Shown: in pieces, positions 50,195 through 59,483 of the stretch | Numbering within the stretch: position 1 is the first letter of the stretch | How the letters are laid out: every line of letters starts with the position of its first letter | From: Chitinophagales bacterium | GTDB taxonomy: Bacteria; Bacteroidota; Bacteroidia; Chitinophagales; Saprospiraceae | Length of the DNA stretch: 64,000 nucleotides | NCBI GenBank assembly: GCA_013297745.1 | Contig: JAAFIM010000009.1 | Location: forward strand, 1 to 64,000 | Direction of reading: 5' to 3' | Notes under the pieces: model-generated | The model's database searches: none | Seen by the model: only the letters and a program-made list of their open reading frames with translations | Told to the model about the DNA's origin: nothing | Program-made: the position numbers and the translations under genes

Positions 50195-52717
50195 ATGAAA
50201 TACATTTTTTTGCTTTTTTGGAGTTTCGCTATAACTTCATTATGGGCACAAAATCCAGCCCCGCCGCCTGCCAAACCCAAAACTGTAGTGTCGGGCGTTA
50301 TACGCGATGCCAAAACCAAAGAACCGCTTTCTTTCGCTAATGTTTACTTTTTGGGCAGTTTGTCGGGTATCAACGCGGATATGGACGGGAATTACACTAT
50401 AGAAACCGAAGAAAAATTGGATACTTTGGTTTTTAATTATTTGGGTTACGATGACAAAACGTTGAGAATCAGCAGATACAAAACCCAAACTTTGGATATT
50501 TTGCTCAACAATCGCGAAAATGTGTTGCAAACCGCTACAGTTACCGCGTCGCGCAAGGGAAAAATTCCCAAAGACACTTTTGCGTTAGAAGTTTGGCATC
50601 AAATTATAGCGCATAAAGCTGAAAATCAAAAAATTAAGTCGCCATATTTAGCTTATAAAGATTATACAAAAACTCAATTTGATTGGTACAAATCTTCTTT
50701 TATGCGCCAACTTCCCATTTTTAAGCGCAAAAAAAGCAAGCTAAATTTTGTGCCACGCTATATGATACCTGAAGAAGGCAATGCAAAGGTAGAAATTTTG
50801 CCTTGTTTGATGAAAGAAACCATTTCGGAAATTCACTTGCGTTCTGAACCCAAAAAACGCAAAGAAACCATATTAGCCGACCGTTTTTCGGGGGTAACCA
50901 ATCAAAGCATTTCTGAAGGTTTGGGGGTACAATTGTATGAAATAGATTTGTACAAAAACGTAATTGATGTAATGGGTAAGTCTTTTATCAGCCCTTTTGC
51001 CAACACAGCCAACATTACTTATCGTTTTTTTATCACAGATAGTTTGGTGAAAAATGGAGACACTTATTACAAAATGGATTTTTGGGGCAAATCTCCTCAA
51101 GATTTATCCTTTGCGGGTACAGCTTGGATACACGCGCCAACTTATGCTATAGAACAAGCAAGTTTTGAAATTCCCCAAAATGCCAACATCAACCACGTAC
51201 AACGCTACAAAGTAGTACAAACTTACACCCGTTTGGCAGATAGCACTTGGTTTCGCAATTATGAAAATACAGAAATTGTTTTGGCTGTGTTCAAATTGGG
51301 CAAAGGTCGCCAACCAAGAAGTGTGGTTTGTAGAAAAATTTTTGAAGCGTATGATATAGCACTTCATCAAAGTTTGCCTGATTCGGTGATGGCTGGGGAT
51401 AAATACGGTTGGAAAAAAGGCGCATTCCACGCCAACGACACCATTTGGGACAGTATACGCCCCACAACAATCAATCACGTCGAAAAAAGCGTTTATAAAA
51501 TGGTAGATTCTATCAAAGTTACGCCCGCTTTCAAACGGATTTTTGGGGGAATAATGATGCTGACCACAGAACACATCCCATTCAAACAGGTAGAATTTGG
51601 GCGCGCGTTAGAGTTTGTGAGTTGGAACGCTGTAGAAGGCACAAGATTAAAGTTGGGTATGCGTACTCGTGCCACATTTAGCCCACAAGTGAGTTTAAGC
51701 GGATTTATAGCTTATGGCACTTTAGACAAAGCTTGGAAAACGGGCGGAGTATTTTCTTGGAATATACCAAATAAGAAAAATCGCTGGCAAAATTTACGCG
51801 CTGAATATCGCTACGATTATACCCAAATTGGCAATATCAACCGTTTGATGACTTACGACAACATCATTTCTTCATTAACACGCCGTACGCCATTGACCAA
51901 ATTGATGAAGATGCAAACGGCAGAATTGGCTTTCAATCGCGCTTGGATACCAGGTTTTAGCAATGGATTTGCTACTAGACACAGAATTTATTATGCTACT
52001 CCAGACAATGGATTTGATTTTAGTTCGGGCGGGCAGCAGATTTTATCCCAATTTTCTGTATCTGAAGCGCAAGTTACGACCAATTGGAATCCTGGGGAAT
52101 TATTTTTTAGCAATGGAGCGGCCAGCCGTATTTCTTTAGGTTCAAAATTGCCCGTTTTCGCGTTAGATTATACTTTCCGTTATATGGATAATTTTATGGG
52201 GCAGAATTTGACCAATCACAAGTTAGATTTTAGAGTACGTCATCGTTGGGCTTGGCAGTTGGGTTATACCCGTTACAATATCAACGCATCCAAAATTTGG
52301 GGAGCTGCGCCTTATCCGTTGATGACTATCCACCAAGGCAACGGTTCTTATATGTACAATCGCAACGCTTTCAATCTGATGAATGAATTTGAATTTATTT
52401 CCGATACTTACGCTTCGTTGATGTTTGCGCACCATTTTGATGGTTTTTTCTTGAATAAAATTCCATTAATTCGCAAGTTGAAGTTTAGAGAGATTTTTAC
52501 TTTCAACGCACTTTACGGCAATGTGAGCCAAAATAATTTAAATCTTTTGCCTTTGCCCAATGATTCGCAACAAGCTAATTTTTACGCAGAAATTGGTTTT
52601 GGTATAGAAAATATAGCTGAAGCTTTGCGCGTGGATTTTATTTGGCGGCTTACGCACTTAAATAATCCCAATACTATCCCTTTTGGTATAAAATTGTCTT
52701 TCGCACCTAAGTTTTAA
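50195..52717 (+). CDS. DUF5686 / carboxypeptidase-like regulatory domain outer-membrane protein
   Basis: 840 residues from ATG 50195 (the earlier ATG at 50129 would add 22 residues ahead of the signal peptide). Signal FLLFWSFAITSLWAQ; a CarboxypepD_reg-like domain (VVSGVIRDAKTKEPLSFANVYFLG, DTLVFNYLGYDDKTLRI); then a DUF5686 region and a beta-rich C-terminus ending PFGIKLSFAPKF typical of an outer-membrane barrel. Function unknown; the fold suggests a membrane-spanning surface protein. A terminator follows at once. Confidence 0.87.
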   Translation: MKYIFLLFWSFAITSLWAQNPAPPPAKPKTVVSGVIRDAKTKEPLSFANVYFLGSLSGINADMDGNYTIETEEKLDTLVFNYLGYDDKTLRISRYKTQTLDILLNNRENVLQTATVTASRKGKIPKDTFALEVWHQIIAHKAENQKIKSPYLAYKDYTKTQFDWYKSSFMRQLPIFKRKKSKLNFVPRYMIPEEGNAKVEILPCLMKETISEIHLRSEPKKRKETILADRFSGVTNQSISEGLGVQLYEIDLYKNVIDVMGKSFISPFANTANITYRFFITDSLVKNGDTYYKMDFWGKSPQDLSFAGTAWIHAPTYAIEQASFEIPQNANINHVQRYKVVQTYTRLADSTWFRNYENTEIVLAVFKLGKGRQPRSVVCRKIFEAYDIALHQSLPDSVMAGDKYGWKKGAFHANDTIWDSIRPTTINHVEKSVYKMVDSIKVTPAFKRIFGGIMMLTTEHIPFKQVEFGRALEFVSWNAVEGTRLKLGMRTRATFSPQVSLSGFIAYGTLDKAWKTGGVFSWNIPNKKNRWQNLRAEYRYDYTQIGNINRLMTYDNIISSLTRRTPLTKLMKMQTAELAFNRAWIPGFSNGFATRHRIYYATPDNGFDFSSGGQQILSQFSVSEAQVTTNWNPGELFFSNGAASRISLGSKLPVFALDYTFRYMDNFMGQNLTNHKLDFRVRHRWAWQLGYTRYNINASKIWGAAPYPLMTIHQGNGSYMYNRNAFNLMNEFEFISDTYASLMFAHHFDGFFLNKIPLIRKLKFREIFTFNALYGNVSQNNLNLLPLPNDSQQANFYAEIGFGIENIAEALRVDFIWRLTHLNNPNTIPFGIKLSFAPKF

Positions 52718-52756
52718 TAAAAAATCCCTTTTCCAGTTCGGAAAAGGGATTTTTTG
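52718..52756 (+). terminator. Intrinsic terminator after DUF5686 gene
   Basis: AAAATCCCTTTTCC, AGTTC loop, GGAAAAGGGATTTTTT. Confidence 0.85.
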
Positions 52757-52815
52757 TTGGTCGTCATGAATAAAAAATATAACAAAAAAAATTTTTTTAT
52801 TGATAAACATTCATG

Positions 52816-52823
52816 TACATTTG
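52816..52823 (+). promoter_or_regulatory. -7 promoter box for restriction-modification locus
   Basis: TACATTTG followed by C; rules out the TTG start at 52800 and supports ATG 52857. Confidence 0.55.
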
Positions 52824-52856
52824 CAAAAATTTATTAACAATCAACAATATTGTTTT

Positions 52857-53921
52857 ATGATAATAAACCAAGACAAAGTAATTGATTTTTTGGCGGAAAC
52901 TGCTCAACAGGCGGATATAAATATACTTAAAAATAATATAAAATTATTACAAAAAAGTATCACAAATTTCCAATCAGATGATTTAGCTGTTTTAAATATA
53001 ACTATAAATGCAGGCGAAACTATCTTTTTTAATACACAATTATTTCAATCCGAACTTATCCAAATACTTGAAAGTCAAACATTAGAACGCGCCCATTACT
53101 ACACTAAAAGACTTATAAAATCTATATCAGAGGTTAAAACAAGTAAAATAAATGACTTGAATTTAAATCGCTGGAAAGAGTATACAGACATACAAACAGA
53201 TTCACTTTGGGTTATAGAAAAAAGGGATAACTCAGGCGCACATAATGCCAAATACTGGGGAAATTTTGTGCCACAAATCCCTAACCAATTTATGAAACGC
53301 TATACAAAAAAAGGTGAATGGGTTTTAGATACATTTTTAGGGAGCGGTACAACGCTAATAGAAGCGCAACGTTTGGGTAGAAATGCTATTGGGGTGGAAT
53401 TGCAGCCTAAAGTGGTAGCTTTAGCTCAACAAAATTTGCAAAATGATATGTTTGCTAATGGGCGAACAGAAATTATCAACGCAGATTGCACAACAGTAAA
53501 TTATCAAAATGAATTAGAAAAAATTGGTATTTCTTCTGTGCAAATGGTAATAATGCATCCACCTTATTGGGATATTATTAAATTTAGCGATGACCAGCGC
53601 GATATGTCAAATGCTGCTACTATTGAGGATTTTCTACAAATGTTTGGGCAAGCTGTAGATAATGTTTTACCCATTTTGGATAAAGGTCGTTATTTGGTGG
53701 TAGTTATTAGCGATAAGTACAAAGGCGGAGAGTGGATTCCACTTGCTTTTTATACGATGCAAGAAGTACAGAAAAGAGGCTTAACGCTAAAATCTACTAT
53801 TGTTAAAAATTTTGAAGATACCAAAGCTAAAGCCAATCAAAAAGAACTTTGGCGTTATCGGGCATTAGTTGGGGGCTTTTATGTGTTTAAACACGAATAC
53901 ATTTTTTTATTTAAAAAATAA
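52857..53921 (+). CDS. Site-specific DNA methyltransferase (Type II-like)
   Basis: 354 residues. N-terminal region 1-125 is helical and unassigned. The catalytic part has the SAM motif DTFLGSGTTLIEAQRLGRNAIGVE (158-181, motif I) preceding HPPYW (234-238, motif IV). This order (SAM site first) is opposite to common beta-class enzymes that have TSPPYW at the N-terminus. The HPPYW form fits N6-adenine or N4-cytosine amino-methylation. The HNH gene 11 bp downstream makes a restriction-modification pair likely. Recognition sequence unknown. Confidence 0.82.
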   Translation: MIINQDKVIDFLAETAQQADINILKNNIKLLQKSITNFQSDDLAVLNITINAGETIFFNTQLFQSELIQILESQTLERAHYYTKRLIKSISEVKTSKINDLNLNRWKEYTDIQTDSLWVIEKRDNSGAHNAKYWGNFVPQIPNQFMKRYTKKGEWVLDTFLGSGTTLIEAQRLGRNAIGVELQPKVVALAQQNLQNDMFANGRTEIINADCTTVNYQNELEKIGISSVQMVIMHPPYWDIIKFSDDQRDMSNAATIEDFLQMFGQAVDNVLPILDKGRYLVVVISDKYKGGEWIPLAFYTMQEVQKRGLTLKSTIVKNFEDTKAKANQKELWRYRALVGGFYVFKHEYIFLFKK

Positions 53922-53932
53922 AAATTATAATT

Positions 53933-54625
53933 ATGGAAAATAAAAACCCATTTAAAGAAGGTACAACTTCTTGGCAAGATTATGAGGTTATGAAGGATTT
54001 GCAATGGCATTGCACTCGCCACGAATTAAAATCTGCACAAGCCAAAACTTGGCAAATTTGGCGGCAGCAAGGTTTAGATTTAGCAAAAGACGAAAAAGAT
54101 AATTTTTATAAATCTATGTTTTGCAAGCATTGTCAAACCAAAACTGTACACAGAAAATTAAATTCTTTGTCAATTGCAGAAGATACAAGCATACGCGCAA
54201 ATATGCCCGCCAAATTGGCCGAAAAAATAAAAAAGCATTACAAAAATATGGAAGCATTTTTGTTGCGAGAATTACCAAGCAAAGAACTTGAAATTGACCA
54301 TAAATTTCCTCAAATTCGCTGGGCTGGTGATGAACCTGAAAATTCTCCCGAAATGAATGTGGCAGAAATTGAAAAAAGGTTTATTTTGCTCAATAGAAGC
54401 AACAATTTGCTGAAATCCCGTGCTTGTGAAAAATGTGTGGAAACAAAAAAACGCGGCTGCTTTCCAGGACTGAAATTTTGGTATCAAGGCACAGAAAACT
54501 GGGATAGTAATATATCAGAAAATGATGAAAAAGGCTGTGTTGGTTGCTTTTGGTATAATCCTAACGAATGGCGAAGTGAGTTACAGAAATTGATTGATGA
54601 AAATAAAAATTCACAAAAAATTTAA
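53933..54625 (+). CDS. HNH restriction endonuclease-like protein
   Basis: 230 residues. Zinc-type cysteines CKHC (64-67), an HNH core around LEIDHKFPQIRW (His123) followed by EKRFILLNRSNNLLKSRACEKC (Asn-containing helix, C165/C168), and further cysteines GCVGCFWYNP. The NxxKxxxCxxC arrangement is typical of HNH endonucleases in Type II systems. Directly downstream of the methylase, so probably the cognate restriction enzyme. No close named relative is asserted. Confidence 0.75.
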   Translation: MENKNPFKEGTTSWQDYEVMKDLQWHCTRHELKSAQAKTWQIWRQQGLDLAKDEKDNFYKSMFCKHCQTKTVHRKLNSLSIAEDTSIRANMPAKLAEKIKKHYKNMEAFLLRELPSKELEIDHKFPQIRWAGDEPENSPEMNVAEIEKRFILLNRSNNLLKSRACEKCVETKKRGCFPGLKFWYQGTENWDSNISENDEKGCVGCFWYNPNEWRSELQKLIDENKNSQKI

Positions 54626-54675
54626 AAAAATTCACAAAAAAATTAAAAAATAATCATTTAATCACAAAAAAATAC

Positions 54676-54683
54676 TAATTTTG
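54676..54683 (+). promoter_or_regulatory. -7 promoter box for HTH gene
   Basis: TAATTTTG followed by C, 31 bp before ATG 54714, giving the regulator its own promoter inside the restriction-modification locus. Confidence 0.55.
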
Positions 54684-54713
54684 CCGCTAAATAAACTAAA
54701 AATTTTAGAAATC

Positions 54714-54929
54714 ATGGCAAAAAAGCAAATCAAAAACTTATCTGAATTAGCAGCAGCTTTGGGTATCAGCAAAACTCAACTTTCTAATATCTTATCCAAT
54801 AAATTTGAGCCTATAAAAGCTAATGTATTGGAATTAGCCAAATTTTTGGGAGTACAGCCCACTGATTTGATAAAACAAATAGAACAAGAACAACCAATAG
54901 CCCAAGATGAAGATAAGCCTAAGCCATAG
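54714..54929 (+). CDS. Small XRE-family HTH regulator
   Basis: 71 residues from ATG 54714 (the frame opens at 54681, but those codons overlap the promoter). An XRE-type helix-turn-helix covers nearly all of it: IKNLSELAAALGISKTQLSNILSNKFEPIKANVLELAKFLGVQPTDLIKQ, with a short acidic tail. Located immediately after the HNH gene, so it may be the controller (C) protein of the restriction-modification locus, although C proteins usually precede the nuclease gene. Confidence 0.78.
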   Translation: MAKKQIKNLSELAAALGISKTQLSNILSNKFEPIKANVLELAKFLGVQPTDLIKQIEQEQPIAQDEDKPKP

Positions 54930-54940
54930 TTTTCACATAT

Positions 54941-54982
54941 AAAAAAAAATCCCTTTTCCGAGCTGGAGAAGGGATTTTTTTA
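54941..54982 (+). terminator. Intrinsic terminator of restriction-modification locus
   Basis: AAATCCCTTTTCC, GAGCT loop, GGAGAAGGGATTTTTTT. Confidence 0.8.
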
Positions 54983-55326
54983 TACTTGTGATTAGTTATT
55001 AAAAAACACTTTTTAAGCATCATTTTTTTTTTTTTTTCAAATAGAAAAGTCTTTATTTTGTGTTTTTTTTGTCAAAAAACTACTTTTTTTTACTTTTCGA
55101 CCTATTTTTAATAAAATAAATTTGGCAGTACAAAATTATCAACTTAACTTTGCATTGTCAAAATACAAAATTAAAACTCAAAATTCTGCGCAGATAAAAG
55201 TTAGCTTCTGATGACTTGCAATAATTCGGAAAATAGCTTTTGAGGGCTAATTTTAGCATTTTTGCTGCTTTTTTCTAGATAAAAGGCATTTTTTGAACCT
55301 TTTTCAAACCTTTTAATTTTTTCAAA
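54983..55326. other. AT-rich intergenic region with one promoter box
   Basis: 344 bp with no supported gene, including a run of 16 T near 55026. The only signal is TAACTTTG followed by C at 55145-55152, a plus-strand -7 box that would leave a leader of about 170 nt for the gene at 55327. No terminator-like hairpin or riboswitch motif was recognised in that leader. Confidence 0.5.
55145..55152 (+). promoter_or_regulatory. -7 promoter box for hypothetical gene at 55327
   Basis: TAACTTTG followed by C, matching TAnnTTTG; the resulting leader is unusually long for this window (about 170 nt). Confidence 0.5.
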
Positions 55327-55689
55327 ATGTTGAATTTCATTCTTGCGGCTGCACTTTCTTTTAATTTTGCGCCGCAAATTGCAACTATTATTCCTGAAGC
55401 TTCAACTGCTGTAAATATAGCACAAGAACCTCAAGGAAATCCTATCATTCAAGTTACAAGTGTGGAAGTTACACAATGCAAAGGTAAAGGAGCAACTATG
55501 CCTTTTGGGGCGACAGGAACTGTTGTAGTGATGTTCCCTCCATCTTATGCTTCTTATTCTTATGATTTTACAGTCTATTGTGATGGTTCTGTATCAGTTT
55601 CGCCTTCTAATTTAGAATCTCCTGAACTTGATGCTGAAACACTTGCGCAAGTTGAAAACGTGATTTGGAGTACTTACTTTACTTTATAA
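55327..55689 (+). CDS. Hypothetical exported protein
   Basis: 120 residues. The N-terminus MLNFILAAALSFNFAPQIA is hydrophobic but lacks early basic residues, so it is a weak signal peptide. The mature part includes two Cys (TQCKGKG, VYCDGSVS), a central beta-rich stretch (VVVMFPPSYASYSYDFTVYCDG) and an acidic C-terminal helix. No family recognised; a short secreted peptide or envelope protein is possible. The GLPGLI-like gene starts 43 bp later. Confidence 0.55.
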   Translation: MLNFILAAALSFNFAPQIATIIPEASTAVNIAQEPQGNPIIQVTSVEVTQCKGKGATMPFGATGTVVVMFPPSYASYSYDFTVYCDGSVSVSPSNLESPELDAETLAQVENVIWSTYFTL

Positions 55690-55732
55690 TTAAATAATAG
55701 CCATACATCTTATAGGTGTATGGCTTATAATA

Positions 55733-56398
55733 ATGTCAAATAAGATGATAAAATATATATTCGTCTTCTCTTTGTTATTGGCTCAAAAAGCTATAGCACA
55801 AATTATTACTTATGAGGGTAAAGTTTCGCTCAAAAATACCATTCCTGCAAGTAATGATATTAACCACGCTTTAATTTTCGAAATGATACCAGAATTTATA
55901 TATGAACAAAAGGTGGTTATTACTACCAAAAAATTTGCATATTCATATTCTGCGCCAGTGGCCAAGCAAAAAGAAAATACTATCAAAAAAGAAGGTAATT
56001 ATAAGTGGATAAATTATGACGCGGGTTTTACTTATGCTCATAAACAAGGAAATTTTAGCCCACCAGCATTGGATATTGTAGCTACTAACGAAACAAAAAT
56101 AATTTGCGGCTACGTTTGTAAAATGTACTATCATATATATGATTACAAAGGAAAAACTGACACTTGTTTTTTTTGGATAACGGATAAATTGCCTGATAAA
56201 ATTAGCCCTGGCGGTTTATTTAATAACAATCAGAAAATAAAGGGTGCGGTTTTAGCAGAAAAAAGTAGTTTTAGTACTTGGGAAGCTATTTCGGTAGAAA
56301 AATGCGATAAAATAGATAAAAAATTATTTGATTGGTCTCTGCATCCCAACAATGTAAATTCTGAGCAGTTGAAAAAGTATGTGCCTTGTAAATTTTAG
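55733..56398 (+). CDS. GLPGLI-family-like secreted protein
   Basis: 221 residues. Signal peptide IKYIFVFSLLLAQKAIAQ, then IITYEGKVSL and the GLPGLI-type stretch IICGYVCKMYYHIYDYKGKTDTCFFWITDKLPDKISPGGLFNNN, where the GLPGLI motif itself is degenerate. This Bacteroidota family is of unknown function and usually comes with TonB receptors. An ATG at 55745 is an alternative start. A terminator follows. Confidence 0.6.
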   Translation: MSNKMIKYIFVFSLLLAQKAIAQIITYEGKVSLKNTIPASNDINHALIFEMIPEFIYEQKVVITTKKFAYSYSAPVAKQKENTIKKEGNYKWINYDAGFTYAHKQGNFSPPALDIVATNETKIICGYVCKMYYHIYDYKGKTDTCFFWITDKLPDKISPGGLFNNNQKIKGAVLAEKSSFSTWEAISVEKCDKIDKKLFDWSLHPNNVNSEQLKKYVPCKF

Positions 56399-56400
56399 TA

Positions 56401-56440
56401 TAAAAAAAATCCCTTCTCCAACTCGGAAAAGGGATTTTTC
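56401..56440. terminator. Bidirectional terminator
   Basis: AAATCCCTTCTCC, AACTC loop, GGAAAAGGGATTTTT between convergent genes. Confidence 0.8.
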
Positions 56441-56443
56441 GTT

Positions 56444-57721
56444 TTATTTTATTTTGTATTTAGATTTGTATTTTTCGTACAAACGGCTTTGTTTATTATC
56501 CAAATTTACTTTTTTGCCGTTGATATAAGCGTCAGTAATCACTGAAGATTGCATATCTAGAATATCGCCGCGACTGATGACGAAAGTTGCATCTTTGCCC
56601 ACTTCCAAACTACCAACTTGAGCATCAATACCCAAAATTTGAGCAGCGGAAAGGGTTACAGATTTCAACGCTTCTTCTTTGCTTACGCCATAAGCCACAG
56701 TATTGCCAGCGATAAAGGGCAAGTTGCGCATTTGCCAAGAACCGCCGCCTAAGCCCAAACAGTAGCGAACTCCAGCCTGTTGCAACAAGAAAGGCGTTTT
56801 GTACATTTGGTCTATATCCATATCCGCATTGCTAGGTAATTCGTGAGTTCCCATATACACTACAGGTATATTATTTTTTTTCAATACATCGGCTATCAAA
56901 TAGCTTTCCAACGCACCCACAAAAACAATATCTACATTATACGGCTGCAACACTTCTATAGCGTCCAACATAGCGCGAGCTTCGTCGGCGTGTACGAATA
57001 ATTTTTTCTTTTTATTCAAAACCGCTTTCATCGCCTCAAATTTCAAATTTTTGGGATTGGGGTTGGGGTTTTGTGAATAAGCTACAGCTTCGTCAAAATA
57101 CATTTTGATAGCCGTAACATCTTTGCTATAGCCTTTGTGTCCTTGTGTTTTGCCCGGTTCTGCCCACCAGCCCGTGTAGTGAAAACGGTTGGGAAAGTTT
57201 AAATGAACGCCATTATCAGCAGCCAAAACTGCATCTTCCCAAGAAAAGGCTTCTAATTTGACCATACTCGATTGTCCAGAAATACGCCCGCCTTGAGGCA
57301 CGGTTTGAGCGATAAGAACGCCATTGCTGCGCACTGTGGGCAAAATTTCCGAGTCTGTGTTGTAAGCAATAAGCGAGCGGATATTGGGATTAAAATGTCC
57401 AACTTCAGCAAAATCGCGAGTAGCGCGCACAGCTTCCACTTCCACCAAACCCAATTGCGTATTGGGCGCGATAAGTGAAGGGTATAAATGCTGGCGTTGC
57501 CCATCTATAGCGTTGGGATATTTGTTTTTATCAAAATTGGCGGTTGCGCCTACGGCTGCAATTTTTCCTTTTTCCACCACGATAAAACCGTTGTCAATAA
57601 CGCTACCATTGCCAATATGCACGGTCAAATTCTGAATAACAAAACTATTTTCGGATTGGGAAAAGGCCTTTTGTTGGGATAAAAAACTACAAATTAGCAA
57701 AACAGCTTGCAAAAAACGCAT
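56444..57721 (-). CDS. Amidohydrolase-like exported protein lacking the HxH motif
   Basis: 425 residues with a signal peptide (LLICSFLSQQKAFSQ), then the imidazolonepropionase-like composite domain (FVIQNLTVHIGNGSVIDNGFIVVEKGKIAAVG), a TIM-barrel region and a C-terminal LGIDAQVGSLEVGKDATFVISRGD. Where active members have the metal-binding PGxIDxHxH, this protein has YPSLIAPNTQLGLVEVE, so the first two zinc-ligand histidines are absent. Later candidate residues remain (FVHADEARAML, VYMGTHEL). This is a recognisable Bacteroidota subgroup, probably not a conventional hydrolase, perhaps a binding or accessory protein. Confidence 0.8.
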   Translation of the reverse strand: MRFLQAVLLICSFLSQQKAFSQSENSFVIQNLTVHIGNGSVIDNGFIVVEKGKIAAVGATANFDKNKYPNAIDGQRQHLYPSLIAPNTQLGLVEVEAVRATRDFAEVGHFNPNIRSLIAYNTDSEILPTVRSNGVLIAQTVPQGGRISGQSSMVKLEAFSWEDAVLAADNGVHLNFPNRFHYTGWWAEPGKTQGHKGYSKDVTAIKMYFDEAVAYSQNPNPNPKNLKFEAMKAVLNKKKKLFVHADEARAMLDAIEVLQPYNVDIVFVGALESYLIADVLKKNNIPVVYMGTHELPSNADMDIDQMYKTPFLLQQAGVRYCLGLGGGSWQMRNLPFIAGNTVAYGVSKEEALKSVTLSAAQILGIDAQVGSLEVGKDATFVISRGDILDMQSSVITDAYINGKKVNLDNKQSRLYEKYKSKYKIK

Positions 57722-57760
57722 AGTCAGTTGATTTTTGTAAATAAATGAGATTAAATATAA

Positions 57761-57768
57761 TAACTTTG
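57761..57768 (+). promoter_or_regulatory. -7 promoter box for WecA-like gene
   Basis: TAACTTTG followed by C, 70 bp before ATG 57839. Confidence 0.55.
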
Positions 57769-57838
57769 CGCCGCAAAATTAGTGTTTTTTGCCAAAACTG
57801 TGCGTTAAAATTATTTTTTGATTGTTTTTTTTATCAAA

Positions 57839-58894
57839 ATGCCTTATACAGACCTTATAGGCGCGGTGATTACTGCGTTGGCGGTTACTTTTTTTTCCAT
57901 TCCTTCTATTATCAAAATTTCGCGAATTAAGCATTTATTTGATAAGATAGATGAACGGCGTTCTCACCAAACCCCCATTCCGACTTTGGGCGGCGTGGCT
58001 ATGTTTGCTGGGCTGTTGTTTTCTTTCACTTTTTGGGCGAGTTTTGGACAAACTAATAATTCCCAATATATTTTATGCGCTTATATTATTATTTTTCTAA
58101 TTGGTGCAAAAGACGATTTAGTTCCGCTAACGGCGTTCAAAAAATTTGCGGGGGAGATTATAGCTGCTGTTTTGTTGGTTTATAAAGCTGATATTCGCCT
58201 GACGAGTTTGTACGGTATTTTTGGACTGCACGAAATTCCAATATGGTTGAGTATTCCACTTAGTATTTTTGTGATATTGTTGATTATCAACGCTTTAAAC
58301 CTGATAGATGGAATAGACGGATTGGCAGCTAGTATTGGTTTATTGGCTTGTATGGCTTTTGGGGCTTGGTTTTATCTATTTGGAAAAATGGATTTAGCGA
58401 TATTGGCGGCTGCTTTATCTGGTGCTTTGTTAGCGTTTTTGCATTATAATTTTGTGTTGCGCCCAGCGCGTATTTTTATGGGCGACACGGGCAGTTTGTT
58501 GGTGGGTTTGACTATGGCGATTTTGTCCATACAGTTTATAGAAGCGAATAAAATTTGGCAAAATAATTGGTCTATACAATCTGTGCCTGCTGTGGCTGTG
58601 GCGATTTTGATAGTGCCTTTATTTGATACTTTGCGGGTGTTTACGCTGCGGGCTGTACGGCGCAAATCTCCTTTTCAGCCCGATAAAACCCATATTCATC
58701 ATTTATTGTTGGAAATTGGTTTTTCGCATCGACAATCTACAGTTATATTGGTGATTGCTAATTTATTGTTTATCGTTTTGGCTTATTATTTGCAGTTTTT
58801 GGGAACTTCCATTTTATTATTTTTGCTCTTGGCTTTGGCTATGTTTTTGACTTGGTTAGTTTTTATCAAGGCGCGTCAAAAATCATCTTCATAA
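57839..58894 (+). CDS. WecA/MraY-type undecaprenyl-phosphate GlcNAc-1-phosphate transferase
   Basis: 351 residues from ATG 57839. Integral membrane protein with about ten helices and the family motifs GAKDDLVPLT (DDxxP-type), NALNLIDGIDGLAASIG, FMGDTGSLLVGL and PDKTHIHHLLLEIGFSHRQ. It transfers GlcNAc-1-phosphate to a polyprenyl phosphate, initiating O-antigen or other surface polysaccharide synthesis at the inner membrane. No other polysaccharide genes are adjacent. The 3' end overlaps recX by 19 bp on the opposite strand. Confidence 0.9.
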   Translation: MPYTDLIGAVITALAVTFFSIPSIIKISRIKHLFDKIDERRSHQTPIPTLGGVAMFAGLLFSFTFWASFGQTNNSQYILCAYIIIFLIGAKDDLVPLTAFKKFAGEIIAAVLLVYKADIRLTSLYGIFGLHEIPIWLSIPLSIFVILLIINALNLIDGIDGLAASIGLLACMAFGAWFYLFGKMDLAILAAALSGALLAFLHYNFVLRPARIFMGDTGSLLVGLTMAILSIQFIEANKIWQNNWSIQSVPAVAVAILIVPLFDTLRVFTLRAVRRKSPFQPDKTHIHHLLLEIGFSHRQSTVILVIANLLFIVLAYYLQFLGTSILLFLLLALAMFLTWLVFIKARQKSSS

Positions 58895-59400
58895 GCCTCA
58901 AAATCGCTATCATCGTCTATATTTTTACCTTTGGGGTTGAAATTTTTAATCGCTTTCCATACTATATTGGATTCAAAACCTCTGCTTAAAGCCGCTTGCG
59001 CCAATTTTTGGTTGCGTTTGAAAGGTTCTTTATCTTTGATAACTCGCGATTTGGCTGCCAATAATTCTAATAAAGTTTGTTCGTACGCGGCATCATCGCC
59101 CAATTCATCCAACAAAACTTGCTCAATAAGGTCGCTATTTACCCCTTTCATACGCAATTCTTGCCTGATTTTAATCCGCCCCCAGCGTTTGAACCTAAAT
59201 TTGCCCCGTGCAAAAGCTGCAGTAAATCGCTCTTCGTTGATAAAATTAAATTCGCGCAAATACTCCAAAATTTTATTTATATCTTCCACCTCTGCGCCCA
59301 AATCTTTTAGCTTTTGTTTGACTTCTTGAGTAGAACGTTCTTGATAAGCGCAAAAATTTTGTATTTTATCTATAATTTGTTGGTATGAAAGTGTTTGCAT
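58876..59400 (-). CDS. recX: Regulatory protein RecX
   Basis: 174 residues, helical, with the RecX pattern: QNFCAYQERSTQEVKQKL, ILEYLREFNFINEERFTAAFARGKFRFKRWGRIKIRQELRMKGV and AALSRGFESNIVWKAI. Inhibits RecA filament activity. recA is not in this window. Convergent with the WecA-like gene with a 19-bp 3' overlap. Confidence 0.88.
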   Translation of the reverse strand: MQTLSYQQIIDKIQNFCAYQERSTQEVKQKLKDLGAEVEDINKILEYLREFNFINEERFTAAFARGKFRFKRWGRIKIRQELRMKGVNSDLIEQVLLDELGDDAAYEQTLLELLAAKSRVIKDKEPFKRNQKLAQAALSRGFESNIVWKAIKNFNPKGKNIDDDSDFEAYEDDF

Positions 59401-59483
59401 AATTATAATTTTTATACTTTTCTACCGTTTTAGGGTTTAATTTGTTTCAAATTTTTTTTATAACTCCAAAAATCCTTTTAGCA

